This document shows, one piece after another, positions 35,056-45,065 of a stretch of 64,000 bases of DNA (position 1 is its first letter; each line of letters starts with the position of its first letter). Source of the DNA: Bacteroidota bacterium (lineage in GTDB: Bacteria; Bacteroidota; Bacteroidia; Bacteroidales; Lentimicrobiaceae). The notes under the pieces were generated by a model. The model was not told the DNA's origin. It did not search any database and saw only the letters and a program-made list of their open reading frames with translations. The DNA lies in the NCBI GenBank assembly GCA_009773515.1, contig WSXX01000012.1, forward strand, positions 1-64,000, written 5' to 3'. Position numbers and translations under genes: made by a program.

Positions 35056-36042
35056 CTAATCATCCATCCTATATTTCAGTCCAATATTCTTCCTGATATT
35101 ATCAAGGGTTTTTATCAAATCAAGGCTCATCGAATGCGACATCTTGTCACTTTCGGTTTTGCCTTGCTGCAGACAATCCATTACCTCAATAATTTCGTGA
35201 TAATAGCCGTTGCCGATGTATGGGAGATGAAAAGTCTCAGTAGTGTTGTCGTTTAATTGGAGTGTTAATCTTTCGGTGTGATGGAATCGGGAGTGCATTT
35301 TTATGGAGCCTTTTTCTCCATAAATAAATGCTTCAATGGGTGTGTTTGACAGTATGCTTGACTCCGAAAATGCTTTTTCGCCCGATAAATAGTCAAATAA
35401 TATCGCGCAAAAGTTATCCACACCGGTATCGGTAAAAGTTGCGACTGCTTTTATCTGATTGGGGATTCCCAGAAGAAGAAGGCTGAGATAAACGGGATAA
35501 ATTCCTATATCCAGCAGAGTTCCGGCGCCAAGATCGGGATTATAAACCCGGCTTGATTTATTGCCATCACCAAGAAAACCAAAATCGGCTTTGACATAAT
35601 GAATTTTTCCAATGGCATCCTGCCTGATAAGTTCGAGAAGTTTTTCAGTTCCGGGGATGAATCGGGTCCAGAGGGCTTCCATCAGAAACAGATTTCTTGC
35701 TTTGGCTTCTTCGGTCATGATTTTTACCTCCCGTGAATTCATCCCAAAAGGTTTTTCACAAAGGACTGCTTTTCCTGATCTTAAGCATAACATGGTTTGC
35801 TCAAAATGGAAAACATGGGGAGTTGCCACATAAATGATATCTATTTCGGGATCAGCGGCAAGTGCTTCGTAATTCTCAAAAACGTGAACTGCATTGTATT
35901 TTTCGGCAAAAGCTGCCGATCTGCCTGCATCACGCGAAGCGACTCCTTGCAGAACAGCATTTTCGACCAGCTGCAGATCCTGAGCAAACTTTCCGGCAAT
36001 TTTTCCCGGGCCAATGATTCCCCATTTGATTTTTTCAGGCAT
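35056..36042 (-). CDS. Gfo/Idh/MocA-family NAD(P)-dependent oxidoreductase
   Basis: A 328-residue cytoplasmic dehydrogenase, probably on a sugar or related hydroxy compound. The Rossmann fold is at the N-terminus (GIIGPGKIAGKFAQ), followed by YVATPHVFHFEQ and the conserved EKPFGMN, whose lysine is catalytic. The C-terminal domain has the DLGAGTLLDIGIYP motif typical of dihydrodiol-dehydrogenase-like members. The substrate cannot be deduced. It is convergent with no near partner; the region upstream holds repeats and the ffh promoter. Confidence 0.88.
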   Translation of the reverse strand: MPEKIKWGIIGPGKIAGKFAQDLQLVENAVLQGVASRDAGRSAAFAEKYNAVHVFENYEALAADPEIDIIYVATPHVFHFEQTMLCLRSGKAVLCEKPFGMNSREVKIMTEEAKARNLFLMEALWTRFIPGTEKLLELIRQDAIGKIHYVKADFGFLGDGNKSSRVYNPDLGAGTLLDIGIYPVYLSLLLLGIPNQIKAVATFTDTGVDNFCAILFDYLSGEKAFSESSILSNTPIEAFIYGEKGSIKMHSRFHHTERLTLQLNDNTTETFHLPYIGNGYYHEIIEVMDCLQQGKTESDKMSHSMSLDLIKTLDNIRKNIGLKYRMDD

Positions 36043-36215
36043 CTTGAAATTAATTTTATAGTGTGAGCAAAAATATTGTGAGGTTCAAAAAAAGAATTTA
36101 CCACGAATACACGAATATGCAACGCGATTTTGTGGTTCAGTGCTTTGGTGGCAAAAATAAAACTTCTGATCTGAATGTCAGCGGAGTTATTGTTATTCAA
36201 ATCTACAATATGTTC

Positions 36216-36424
36216 CACTATTGTTCGGCTAAAAAAAAGTGATTGCCACTAAGTCACGAAGACACTAAGTCTCACTAAATGAGATAAATAACTTTGTGCA
36301 ACTTTGTGCTTTTGAGCCTTTGTGGCAAAAATATGAAGCCAGTTGCACATTAATGAAACCGTTGGGTACAGTCAGTAATAAAGCAAACCACGCCAATTGA
36401 ATGATTTTCCCCGGACAACAATTA
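36216..36424. mobile_element. 209-bp element with terminal inverted repeats, copy M3 (diverged)
   Basis: It begins CACTATTGTTCGG and ends CCCCGGACAACAATTA, the same ends as M1 and M2. Inside, arms GCCACTAAGTCACGAAGACA and CTTTGTGGCAA replace the GCCACCAAA palindrome of the other copies, so the layout is conserved while the sequence has changed. It lies directly upstream of ffh. Confidence 0.55.
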
Positions 36425-36495
36425 ATATGTTTCCGAGAAAACGTAGGCAATATCCCAAAATGCTCAATTTATTTAATATCAATAAGCTATTTTAT

Positions 36496-36503
36496 TAATT
36501 TTG
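36496..36503 (+). promoter_or_regulatory. likely -7 box of ffh
   Basis: TAATTTTG, matching TAnnTTTG, is 36 bases before the chosen start codon of ffh. The same TAATTTTGCA sequence precedes typA at a similar distance. Confidence 0.4.
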
Positions 36504-36538
36504 CACCTCTAAAAATTTGTTCTCAGTTTTTTGCAGAT

Positions 36539-37891
36539 ATGTTCGAAAATTTAAGTGATAAGCTCGAAAGAGCCTTTAAAACCCTGAAAGGTCAGGGTCA
36601 TATTACCGAAATCAATGTTGCTGAAACCCTCAAGGATGTGCGCAAGGCACTGCTTGATGCTGACGTTAGTTACAAGGTTGCCAAGACTTTTACCGATACT
36701 GTAAAAGAAAAAGCGCTTGGACAACAGGTACTTACAGCGGTTTCTCCCGGTCAACTGATGGTTAAGATCGTTCATGACGAACTTGCCGCATTGATGGGCG
36801 CAGAGCAGGTTGAAATTAATCTCAAAGGAAATCCCGCGGTTATTCTGATCGCTGGTTTGCAGGGATCTGGTAAAACTACTTTTTCAGCAAAACTTGCCAA
36901 TTATCTCAAAACCAAAAAGAACCGCAAAGTGCTGTTGGTTGCCGGCGACGTTTACCGTCCTGCTGCCATCGAGCAGTTAAAGGTACTTGGCGAACAGATT
37001 GGCGTTAAGGTTTTTACGATTGATGATGATAAAAGTCCGGTCAACATTGCCCGCAAAGCGATCGCACATGCCAAAGAATACGACATCAACACTGTAATTA
37101 TCGATACTGCTGGTCGTCTGGCTATTGATGAACAGATGATGAATGAAATTGCTGCCGTTAAACAGGCTGTGAACCCCCACGAAACTCTTTTTGTGGTGGA
37201 TTCCATGACTGGTCAGGATGCAGTGAATACCGCCAAAGCCTTCAACGACAGGCTTAACTATGATGGCGTGGTGCTCACAAAACTTGACGGCGATACACGC
37301 GGCGGTGCTGCACTTACCATTCGTTCAGTGGTTGATAAGCCGGTGAAATTTGTCGGTTTAGGTGAAAAAATGGATGCCATAGATGTATTCTATCCTTCAC
37401 GTATGGCCGACCGTATTCTGGGAATGGGTGATATAGTTTCGCTGGTGGAACGCGCTCAGGAACAGTTTGATGAGGAAGATGCCAAAAGACTTCAGCAAAA
37501 GCTTGCCAAAGATCAGTTTAACTTCAACGATTTTATTTCTCAGATCAAGCAGATCAAAAAGATGGGAAATGTGAAGGATTTGCTGGGAATGATTCCAGGA
37601 ATGGGCAAAGCGTTGAAAGATGTGGATATTGATGAAAATGCATTCAAAGGAATTGAGGCGATCATTTCATCAATGACGCCTTATGAAAGAGAAAACCCTG
37701 CTGTGCTGAACGGAAACCGCCGCAAACGCATTGCATTGGGCAGCGGAACTGAAATAGCCGAAGTTAATCGTCTGATCAAACAGTTTGAAGATACCCGCAA
37801 AATGATGAAACTTGTTTCCGGCGGTGGTGGCAAAAATGCCATGAACGCCATGAGAAACATGAAAAAAATGTCATCAGGAAGGAAACGCTAA
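36539..37891 (+). CDS. ffh: signal recognition particle GTPase Ffh
   Basis: A 450-residue SRP protein that binds 4.5S RNA and signal sequences of nascent membrane proteins. It has an N domain (about 1-90), a G domain with GLQGSGKTTF, DTAGR, TKLDGDTRGG and GLGEKMDAID, and a methionine-rich M domain (about 320-450, MGNVKDLLGMIPGMGKAL). The open frame extends 46 codons upstream, but those residues read into the promoter and repeat; the start MFENLSDKLERAF is the family's normal beginning. It is followed by folD 50 bp downstream. Confidence 0.97.
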   Translation: MFENLSDKLERAFKTLKGQGHITEINVAETLKDVRKALLDADVSYKVAKTFTDTVKEKALGQQVLTAVSPGQLMVKIVHDELAALMGAEQVEINLKGNPAVILIAGLQGSGKTTFSAKLANYLKTKKNRKVLLVAGDVYRPAAIEQLKVLGEQIGVKVFTIDDDKSPVNIARKAIAHAKEYDINTVIIDTAGRLAIDEQMMNEIAAVKQAVNPHETLFVVDSMTGQDAVNTAKAFNDRLNYDGVVLTKLDGDTRGGAALTIRSVVDKPVKFVGLGEKMDAIDVFYPSRMADRILGMGDIVSLVERAQEQFDEEDAKRLQQKLAKDQFNFNDFISQIKQIKKMGNVKDLLGMIPGMGKALKDVDIDENAFKGIEAIISSMTPYERENPAVLNGNRRKRIALGSGTEIAEVNRLIKQFEDTRKMMKLVSGGGGKNAMNAMRNMKKMSSGRKR

Positions 37892-37941
37892 ACCATTTTC
37901 TTTTTTAAACCCTTCAGCATCAGACAGTAATCTGGAATATT

Positions 37942-38820
37942 ATGGAATTAATTGACGGCAAACAAATCAGTGAAGAAATAAAAAAGGAAATCGCGGTAAA
38001 AACCTCTGCAATTATTGATGCAGGTGGTGAACCTCCGCATCTGGCAGCCATACTTGTGGGCGAAGATCCTGCAAGTCAGACATACGTCGCCAGTAAAGAG
38101 CGTTCATGCAAAGCGGTTGGCATTACTTCCAGCATTTACAGGTATCCGGCAAATATTTCGGAAGAACTCCTGCTTGAAGCCGTCGATTTTCTGAACAATG
38201 ACGAAGAAGTCAATGGATTTATTGTTCAGCTTCCTTTGCCAAAACACATCAACGCCGACAAAGTATTGCAAAGGATCAGCCCCGCCAAAGATGTTGATGG
38301 ATTCCATCCGGTAAATATGGGAAGGCTGGCTTTGGGTTTGCCATCTTATCTTCCGGCAACTCCTGCAGGAATTATGCTCTTGCTTGAAAAATCAGGCATT
38401 GAAACCGAAGGCAAACATTGTGTGATTCTGGGTCGCAGCAACATTGTTGGTACACCCATGAGTTTGCTGATGTCCAGAAAATCAAATCCCGGAAACAGCA
38501 CTGTTACCCTTTGTCACAGCAAAACAAAAAATCTTTCAGAGATTACCCGTCAGGCTGATATTTTGATTGCAGCCATTGGACAGCCGGAGTTTGTTAAAGC
38601 CGATATGGTTAAAGCCGGAGCTGTGGTGATTGATGTTGGAATTCATCGCATTGAAGATTCAAGTGAAAAAGGTTACCACATTACCGGTGATGTGGATTTT
38701 GATGCCGTTGCACCGAAATGCAGTTACATTACGCCGGTTCCCGGAGGTGTAGGTCCAATGACAATTGTAAGTTTGCTGCTGAATACTTTTAAATCCTTCA
38801 ATAAGGAAATCTACTTCTGA
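37942..38820 (+). CDS. folD: methylenetetrahydrofolate dehydrogenase/cyclohydrolase
   Basis: A 292-residue bifunctional enzyme interconverting 5,10-methylene-, methenyl- and 10-formyl-tetrahydrofolate, supplying one-carbon units. Visible motifs are the substrate loop YVASKERSCKAVGI (Tyr/Lys catalytic pair), VQLPLPKHI, the NADP motif GRSNIVGTPMSLLM, and the C-terminal TPVPGGVGPMT. The length and start are standard. It lies 50 bp downstream of ffh on the same strand, probably co-transcribed. Confidence 0.97.
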   Translation: MELIDGKQISEEIKKEIAVKTSAIIDAGGEPPHLAAILVGEDPASQTYVASKERSCKAVGITSSIYRYPANISEELLLEAVDFLNNDEEVNGFIVQLPLPKHINADKVLQRISPAKDVDGFHPVNMGRLALGLPSYLPATPAGIMLLLEKSGIETEGKHCVILGRSNIVGTPMSLLMSRKSNPGNSTVTLCHSKTKNLSEITRQADILIAAIGQPEFVKADMVKAGAVVIDVGIHRIEDSSEKGYHITGDVDFDAVAPKCSYITPVPGGVGPMTIVSLLLNTFKSFNKEIYF

Positions 38821-38879
38821 TCTGCAACAAGCCCACTTGAAATCTGTTTACTCTTTTTGAATTCAGAACCATCTTTCAA

Positions 38880-40139
38880 ATGAAAAACAGATTCAGCGTT
38901 TTTATTATCATTTTTCCGGCGCTAATATTCCTGCCATTTCATTTGAGTGCACAAATTTCCGGCTGCACCGATCCTCAGGCTACCAATTATAATCCGGATG
39001 CAACCCAAAATGACGGAAGCTGTGTTTATCCACCCACCAGCGTTCCTTTGTCAGTTGTAGTAAATGCTTTGCCCCAGGCTGTAAATGAAACTTCCGGGCT
39101 GATTTACTGGAATGGCGGATTGTGGACCCACAACGACAGCGGCAATCCTCCGGAACTTTATAAACTGGATACCCTCAGTGGTCAGATTTTACAGACGATT
39201 ATTATTTCGGGTGTGCAAAATATTGATTGGGAAGATATTGCACAGGATGAAACTCACATTTACATCGGTGATTTTGGCAACAATGCCGGCAACCGCTCCG
39301 ATCTCAAAGTGCTGAAAATTTCAAAAACCGACATACCCGCCAGTGGAAATGCATCGGTTGAACCAGAGATCATCAATTTCAGCTATGGTGATCAGAACTC
39401 ATTTGTCAGCGCCAACCGCAACAACGATTATGATTGCGAATCCATGGTAACCTATGGCGACAGCCTTTACCTGTTTACCAAAAACTGGGTGAATCAGCAA
39501 ACACGGTTATATGCACTTTCGAAAACACCCGGAAATTATGAGATTTTCCCGAAAGACAATCTAAATGCCGACGGATTGATTACTGGAGCCGATATACAAG
39601 ACGGAGGTGAAATTGTGCTGATCGGCTACAAGAACTACAACCCGTTTATGTGGCTGCTCTTCGATTTTCAGGGAAGCGATTTTTTTGGCGGTAACAAGCG
39701 ACGCATTAATTTTACCGGTGTACTTGGCATTCAATCAGAAGGTATTGGTTATACTTTTGGGAGCAATGTTTTTATTTCTTCTGAAAAAACTGCAGTGAAC
39801 CCTGCCAAGTTATTTAAGCTCAACACGCTTCAATGGACTTATTCAGCCACCACCGGAATTGAAAATATGATTCCATTGCGCGATAGCACACAGGGTATGT
39901 TGATTTACCCGAATCCGAACAATGGCAATTTCTTTCTGGAATTTGATAAACCCTGTTCCAAATCTACATTTTCAACCGAATTATATTCCGTTACCGGAAG
40001 TCTTTTACGCCGAAACGCTTACCAATCAGTCAATTGCACAACTGAAATAAGTTTTGCCGGCTTGAGCGATGGTTTGTACCTGTTGCGCTGTTATTCAGCC
40101 GAAAAGGTTTTCAGTGCCCGGTTTATGGTTTGCAATTGA
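38880..40139 (+). CDS. T9SS-secreted protein of unknown function
   Basis: A 419-residue exported protein. The signal peptide ends near residue 25 (HLSAQ). It is followed by the recurring Bacteroidota motif CTDPQATNYNPDATQNDGSC (about 29-48), then a propeller-like body (LNADGLITGADIQDGGEIVL, IDWEDIAQDETHIYIGDFG) and a T9SS sorting domain at the C-terminus (about 340-419, LIYPNPNNGNFFLEF and GLYLLRCYSAEKVFSAR). It lies 59 bp downstream of folD but has a separate function. Confidence 0.75.
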   Translation: MKNRFSVFIIIFPALIFLPFHLSAQISGCTDPQATNYNPDATQNDGSCVYPPTSVPLSVVVNALPQAVNETSGLIYWNGGLWTHNDSGNPPELYKLDTLSGQILQTIIISGVQNIDWEDIAQDETHIYIGDFGNNAGNRSDLKVLKISKTDIPASGNASVEPEIINFSYGDQNSFVSANRNNDYDCESMVTYGDSLYLFTKNWVNQQTRLYALSKTPGNYEIFPKDNLNADGLITGADIQDGGEIVLIGYKNYNPFMWLLFDFQGSDFFGGNKRRINFTGVLGIQSEGIGYTFGSNVFISSEKTAVNPAKLFKLNTLQWTYSATTGIENMIPLRDSTQGMLIYPNPNNGNFFLEFDKPCSKSTFSTELYSVTGSLLRRNAYQSVNCTTEISFAGLSDGLYLLRCYSAEKVFSARFMVCN

Positions 40140-40202
40140 TGACTTCCACAGTCAGCCAAACCACGCAATTTGTCTTTCACATTTCCTCACGTCACTTTTA
40201 AC

Positions 40203-40210
40203 TACCTTTG
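40203..40210 (+). promoter_or_regulatory. likely -7 box of the PorE-like gene
   Basis: TACCTTTG matches TAnnTTTG and lies 71 bases before the start at 40282. The -33 element is not clear. Confidence 0.35.
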
Positions 40211-40281
40211 TATAATAGAATCCTGACGGAATATTCTGAGCGATACTTTTGACCGGATTTCTGCGTTTTTGTTAAAACTAC

Positions 40282-42213
40282 TTGTTAATGTTTTTCTTCA
40301 GGATATTTTTCTTATTTCTTTTGCTATTGCCATCGATGCTAATGGCGCAATCAAATCCTGATGGAAGGGAAATGAAACATCACCGCAAAGCTTTGCAGTA
40401 TTATAATGCATCGGCTTTTGAGGAAGCCCTGAAAGAACTTGATAAAGCGCTCAGAATCAATCCGTCGAATATTGAATCCCTATTATTGTCGGGCGATATT
40501 CACAGCCTTAGAGGTGATGTGCTTACCGCAATTGAAAGCTACAATAAAGCAGTTGCGACAGACGAATCCTTTTTTCCTCCTGCACTTTATATTCTGGCAA
40601 ATCTTCAGTTCAACAGCGGTCTTTACCGCGATTGTCTTCCGAATTATAAAAAGTACCTTACTTACGCAAAGGTAAAGCCAATCGAACAAACCCGCGCACT
40701 AAAAAACATTGAACTTGCGGAATTCCGCATTTATGCAACGGAAAATCCTGTGCCGTTTGAACCTGTAAATCTGGGATCAGATGTGAATGGTGAGGGATAC
40801 GAATTTGTGAATTACATCAGTGCAGATGGGGAACGATTGTACTTTACACGTCGTACACCCAAAGGTGCGCGAAAAGACGAAGATTTTTTCATTGCATCAA
40901 AACTGAATGATACCATTTGGGGAAGTGTGAAAGAGCTGGGTCATCCGATAAATACACCCGGCGATGAAGGCGCAATGTGTCTTTCACCCGATGGGCAATT
41001 CCTGTTTTATGCGGCCTGCAACCGGCCTGATTCCTACGGCAGTTGCGATTTGTATGCTTCGCGAAAAACCGGTGACGGCTGGAGTGAACCCCAGAATCTG
41101 GGGCCTGCAGTAAATACTTCCTTCTGGGAATCACAACCTTCGTTTTCGCCTGATGGAAGAACTTTGTATTTCGTCAGCAACCGCCCGGGTGGCTGGGGCG
41201 GAAGCGATATCTGGATTGCCCGGTTGAATGATAACGGCACCTGGACAAAACCTGAAAATGCAGGTCAGGTGATCAATACCCCCGAAGCTGAGCGCGGTCC
41301 GTTTATACATCCCGATGGGCAAACACTCTATTTTTCTTCAAAAGGCCATCCCGGAATGGGGGAGGGGGATATTTTTATGAGCCGCCTCAATATTACAGGC
41401 GAATGGTCAAAACCTGCGAATTTGGGTTATCCTGTAAATACTGCAGCCGATGAAGTTACAATGGTGGTGGATATTCAGGGAAGATTTGCCTACATTTCAT
41501 CAGCCATTGACGGTGGTTTCGGATTGACAGATATTTACAGATTCAGCTTGCCCGAAACAGCCAAACCACTGGCAGTTACTTACATGAAAGGAGTTGTTTC
41601 CGACAGCATAAGCAATGCAAAACTGGCTGCTGATTTTGTGCTTACTGATCTGGAAACAGGAAATGAGATAGCCCGTTCGCGCTCAAATGCCGCAAATGGC
41701 GAATTTTTGGTTTGTATTCCGACTGACCGCATGTATGCCTTAACAGTCGAAAAAAGAGGCTATCTTTTTTATTCAGCCCATTTTGCCATTGAAGGGGAGG
41801 CCGGAATTGAAAAACCACATCTTCGGAATATTCTGCTGAAGCCGGTAATGAAAGACGAAATTACCATACTGCGCAACGTATTTTTTGAAACCGATAGTTC
41901 GCGACTGCTGCCGGTTTCAAGAATTGAACTTGATAAATTATTTGATTTCCTGAAAGTAAATCCACAGATTACCATCGAGATCAGCGGTCATACAGACAAT
42001 TCAGGTTCAATACCTTACAATCTTGAGTTGAGCAAAATGCGCGCAGAATCTGTTTATAATTATCTGGCAGGTAAGGGAATAAGTAAATCGAGGCTGACTT
42101 TCAAAGGTTATGGCGCAACAAAGCCGGTTGCAGACAATAATACCCCCGAAGGCAAAGCAGCCAACCGCCGTACCGAGTTCAGGATTATAAGTCTGACCGT
42201 GCCTGATAATTAA
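40282..42213 (+). CDS. PorE-like protein: TPR, PD40 propeller, CRD, OmpA domain
   Basis: A 643-residue envelope protein. Domains in order: signal peptide (1-23, PSMLMAQ), TPR-like helices (about 30-140), a five-to-six-bladed WD40-like PD40 propeller (about 150-420; LSPDGQFLFYAA, FSPDGRTLYFVSNRPGGWGG, IHPDGQTLYFSSKGHPGMGE), a carboxypeptidase-regulatory-like domain (about 440-510) and a C-terminal OmpA peptidoglycan-binding domain (about 530-640; VFFETDSSRLL, ISGHTDNSGS). This order matches PorE (PG1058) of the Porphyromonas type IX system, which anchors the machinery to peptidoglycan. Unlike PorE it has no lipobox cysteine. Paralogues of this architecture are common in Bacteroidota, so the role is tentative. 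Confidence 0.8.
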   Translation: MLMFFFRIFFLFLLLLPSMLMAQSNPDGREMKHHRKALQYYNASAFEEALKELDKALRINPSNIESLLLSGDIHSLRGDVLTAIESYNKAVATDESFFPPALYILANLQFNSGLYRDCLPNYKKYLTYAKVKPIEQTRALKNIELAEFRIYATENPVPFEPVNLGSDVNGEGYEFVNYISADGERLYFTRRTPKGARKDEDFFIASKLNDTIWGSVKELGHPINTPGDEGAMCLSPDGQFLFYAACNRPDSYGSCDLYASRKTGDGWSEPQNLGPAVNTSFWESQPSFSPDGRTLYFVSNRPGGWGGSDIWIARLNDNGTWTKPENAGQVINTPEAERGPFIHPDGQTLYFSSKGHPGMGEGDIFMSRLNITGEWSKPANLGYPVNTAADEVTMVVDIQGRFAYISSAIDGGFGLTDIYRFSLPETAKPLAVTYMKGVVSDSISNAKLAADFVLTDLETGNEIARSRSNAANGEFLVCIPTDRMYALTVEKRGYLFYSAHFAIEGEAGIEKPHLRNILLKPVMKDEITILRNVFFETDSSRLLPVSRIELDKLFDFLKVNPQITIEISGHTDNSGSIPYNLELSKMRAESVYNYLAGKGISKSRLTFKGYGATKPVADNNTPEGKAANRRTEFRIISLTVPDN

Positions 42214-42262
42214 AGCATCATCTTTCTGAGCGAATTTCATCCCGGGTTTAAATAATTCAATC

Positions 42263-42270
42263 TATTTTTG
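42263..42270 (+). promoter_or_regulatory. possible -7 box of the 887-residue protein gene
   Basis: TATTTTTG fits TAnnTTTG and lies 12-27 bases before the two possible start codons. No good -33 element is seen. Confidence 0.3.
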
Positions 42271-42281
42271 CAGCAAACGCT

Positions 42282-44945
42282 GTGGTGAATTTTAATATGC
42301 TCCGAATTTTCTTTTGTTTTTTCTTAATCATTGTATTTCAGTTTCATGCCTCAGCACAGGAGATCTATTCTGTTGACCGGGAAGGCAGCTGGGAGTTCAC
42401 CTGGTCATCTTCGCGACAAGCCAATCGTGCCGATAATCAGATCATAAATCAGCTTGCACTTGCTCATCGGAAAATTCCTGAAAAAACTTCCTTCAATTTT
42501 CATTTTTCGTATTCCCTGTCATTGAATTACGGGGATGATAGCAGACTTCACCTGATGATGAAGCTTATGCCTTCGGTTAGTACCGGCGATGTGAAAATGA
42601 ATGGTTTTAACTTATCTGAAGTCCTGGTTCCGGGAAAATGCTCATTTATAGCTTCATTGACCGATGTTTACGGAGAAGTTACCTATATATCGCCTTTGCA
42701 GGAGATTCTTCTTGAAGATATCAGGGAAATGACTTTGATTTCCAATATTCCGGATAGCTTATGGAGTAAAGGAAGTTCGCTTAAGGTTGATTTCCGGTCG
42801 TTCAGTTTTACTCCTGAAACATATGCAAAGGCAGAACGCGAACTTGTTGCTGTGATGAATTACATTGCAGCGGTTTCTTTGTCAGATACCCTTGAAACCA
42901 GAATCCGCAAAAACAGGGTAAAAGTTCTATCGCCCGGCGATGCTTTTGGCGTTCTGACATTCAGCAGTAAATCAATCAGGTTGTTAAGTGAATCTGTAAA
43001 CACCAGAACACTATTGGTTCCCGGCAGTGACCACGGGCAATTACAGCAAGGTTTTTCGGTGAATCAGTTTCGAAACAGTGAACTGAAAAAACATTTAACA
43101 AACAAGGGAAGTCTCTCCGCAAATACCGGCAATACCTATCTTACACTTGCCGATGCCTATGGCGATGTGATGCGCGATGTCATTACAATTACCCGAAAAA
43201 CCGACCACCAGAGCAGTCCGTTCTATTACCGCTTGTTTTCAAACTGTCTGAGTCTTTCGCAGATCAGAGAAATGGATGTAATTCTCGGGACTTATGCACA
43301 GCATAAAAAAATATCCGGCTACAACCCTTATTTGCTTTCCATGAGGATTTTACGGGAAATTGAACTTTTCTCAGATGAGTTAATGGAAGAAGGAAGATAT
43401 GCTGAAGCCGTTGATCTTCTGGCTTCAGGCGAGAAATTTGCAAAAGCCAATCCTGCTGTTTTTGTGCCTCTCTCGCTTACCGCAAAGCTGAAACAATCTC
43501 GCAGCGGACTCACTTTGGGATATACCCGCATTGTGCAGAAAGCTTTGGCCGGCAAATTACCCGATCTGGCGCAAAAGTACCTTACAGAAGCAGAGCAGTA
43601 TGCGATAAAGTATGACATTGCAGAGCTTGAAGCGACAGGACTTTCCGCACTTTATCAGCAAATGGCTGGGCAGCATATTGCCAAAGGCAATGAGAAGCTA
43701 ATGCAAAATGAGTTTATTGCTGCTCTTTCTGAATTTGATAAAGCACTCGATATCAGCATATCAAAACACGGTGTTAAGTTAGAGTCTGGTTTTAATTCAG
43801 CACACATCAAAGCGGTAAACGGGGTAGTCAGTGCAATGCTGTTCAAAGCAAATCAATTTGTTCAGTCAGGAGTTACCGGAATGGCATCTGCCTTGATTGA
43901 TGAAGCCCTTTCATTTTCAGCAGTATATCCTCAATATCAAATAAATCTCAGCCTGATCGACAGCCTGAGAACTGAGGTGGCAAATCTTAAATTTGTTGAA
44001 AATGTCAATAATGCCCTCGCTGCAAAACGCGATTTCGAAACCAAAAATGCTGTTGAGCAAATGATTGAAGCGGCATTGCTGAAAAAAGATTTCAGGATAA
44101 GAAATTCTGCTGATTACGATACCTTGCTTTTAAAAGTGATTATTCCTCACATTAACAGCATTTATTCAAATGGTCGTTTGAAATTATGGGCCGGCGAGCC
44201 GGATGAAGCACTTACCATTGCCGGTGAAGCTGATTATCTTGCAGAGTTATTTGGTTTATCAGGCATTGAATCCATTGCCAGACAGAGGATTGACCTTCAG
44301 ATATCGGCAGGAGAATCGCTTTGCAGCAGGATAACCGGAGAACTTGAATCGCTTATTAATCAGGTAGATGATCTTCTGAAAAATAACCGTTTTTCAGCTG
44401 CTGAGCCTGTAATTTCCGAAGCCAGAGAGTTGATATTCAACCGATCATATTGCGGGCTGAACACCACTAAACTCAATGAAGTCATTGGAAGGCACCGAAA
44501 TTCCATACGATGGAATAAAATCCATCTGGAATCTCTTTCATTGATTGATGCCGGCGATTTTACCAACGGAATTGCAAAATTACAGGAAGCTGAAGCTCTT
44601 TTTACTCATTACCGGCTCGATACAATAGGCCTGATGAACAGCGGACTGTTTGAGCTTGCTTATAACAGCAGTGAATTGTCTTTGCTTCAATATTCAACCG
44701 AATATTTCATTGCCCGGAACAAACCCGATCATGCACTTGTATTGCTCGAAAAGATAAGACAAACCGGGGCAACAGCAGAATCTGCAAGGAAATATCAGGA
44801 AAGTCTGGCAAGAGTAATTGCCAAACGTGATCTTGAAGAAAGTGAAACACCTGAAATAAAAAATATGCTCAGAATCTATACCAATGGCGACAAATGGTAT
44901 AAACGGTTTTCGGAATCATATACATTTCACATCACTAACCGGTAA
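42282..44945 (+). CDS. large secreted or periplasmic helical protein, unknown
   Basis: An 887-residue protein (or 882, if Met6 at 42297 is the start) with a clear signal peptide (MLRIFFCFFLIIVFQFHASAQ). The N-terminal part (about 30-330) is mixed alpha/beta. The rest (about 350-870) is a long run of TPR-like helices (AEAVDLLASGEKFAKANPA, EFIAALSEFDKALDI, LALVLLEKI). There is no sorting domain and no lipobox. I do not recognise the family. It is 68 bp downstream of the PorE-like gene on the same strand, so a shared envelope role is plausible. TPR proteins often scaffold complexes. Confidence 0.6.
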   Translation: MVNFNMLRIFFCFFLIIVFQFHASAQEIYSVDREGSWEFTWSSSRQANRADNQIINQLALAHRKIPEKTSFNFHFSYSLSLNYGDDSRLHLMMKLMPSVSTGDVKMNGFNLSEVLVPGKCSFIASLTDVYGEVTYISPLQEILLEDIREMTLISNIPDSLWSKGSSLKVDFRSFSFTPETYAKAERELVAVMNYIAAVSLSDTLETRIRKNRVKVLSPGDAFGVLTFSSKSIRLLSESVNTRTLLVPGSDHGQLQQGFSVNQFRNSELKKHLTNKGSLSANTGNTYLTLADAYGDVMRDVITITRKTDHQSSPFYYRLFSNCLSLSQIREMDVILGTYAQHKKISGYNPYLLSMRILREIELFSDELMEEGRYAEAVDLLASGEKFAKANPAVFVPLSLTAKLKQSRSGLTLGYTRIVQKALAGKLPDLAQKYLTEAEQYAIKYDIAELEATGLSALYQQMAGQHIAKGNEKLMQNEFIAALSEFDKALDISISKHGVKLESGFNSAHIKAVNGVVSAMLFKANQFVQSGVTGMASALIDEALSFSAVYPQYQINLSLIDSLRTEVANLKFVENVNNALAAKRDFETKNAVEQMIEAALLKKDFRIRNSADYDTLLLKVIIPHINSIYSNGRLKLWAGEPDEALTIAGEADYLAELFGLSGIESIARQRIDLQISAGESLCSRITGELESLINQVDDLLKNNRFSAAEPVISEARELIFNRSYCGLNTTKLNEVIGRHRNSIRWNKIHLESLSLIDAGDFTNGIAKLQEAEALFTHYRLDTIGLMNSGLFELAYNSSELSLLQYSTEYFIARNKPDHALVLLEKIRQTGATAESARKYQESLARVIAKRDLEESETPEIKNMLRIYTNGDKWYKRFSESYTFHITNR

Positions 44946-45065
44946 ACCTTGACTGCTTTATTTTGCCAGTCCCGATTTTTTTTATATGTTTGATAAATTA
45001 ATCCCGGATTTACGGTTTCGGGTTATTGCCGGTATATTGAACTGAAAATTTCACCAAATAAATAA

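Larger units (their letters stand above)
36043..36538. other. divergent spacer with two palindromic elements and the ffh promoter
   Basis: From left to right: an imperfect palindrome with ACCACGAATACACGAA and CAGTGCTTTGGTGGCAA arms (about 36102-36155), the inverted-end element M3 (36216-36424), and the ffh -7 box at 36496. No gene is seen. Confidence 0.6.

Noticed and set aside
36401-36538. 46-codon N-terminal extension of Ffh
   Set aside because: It reads through the end of element M3 and the promoter box; the family begins at MFENL.
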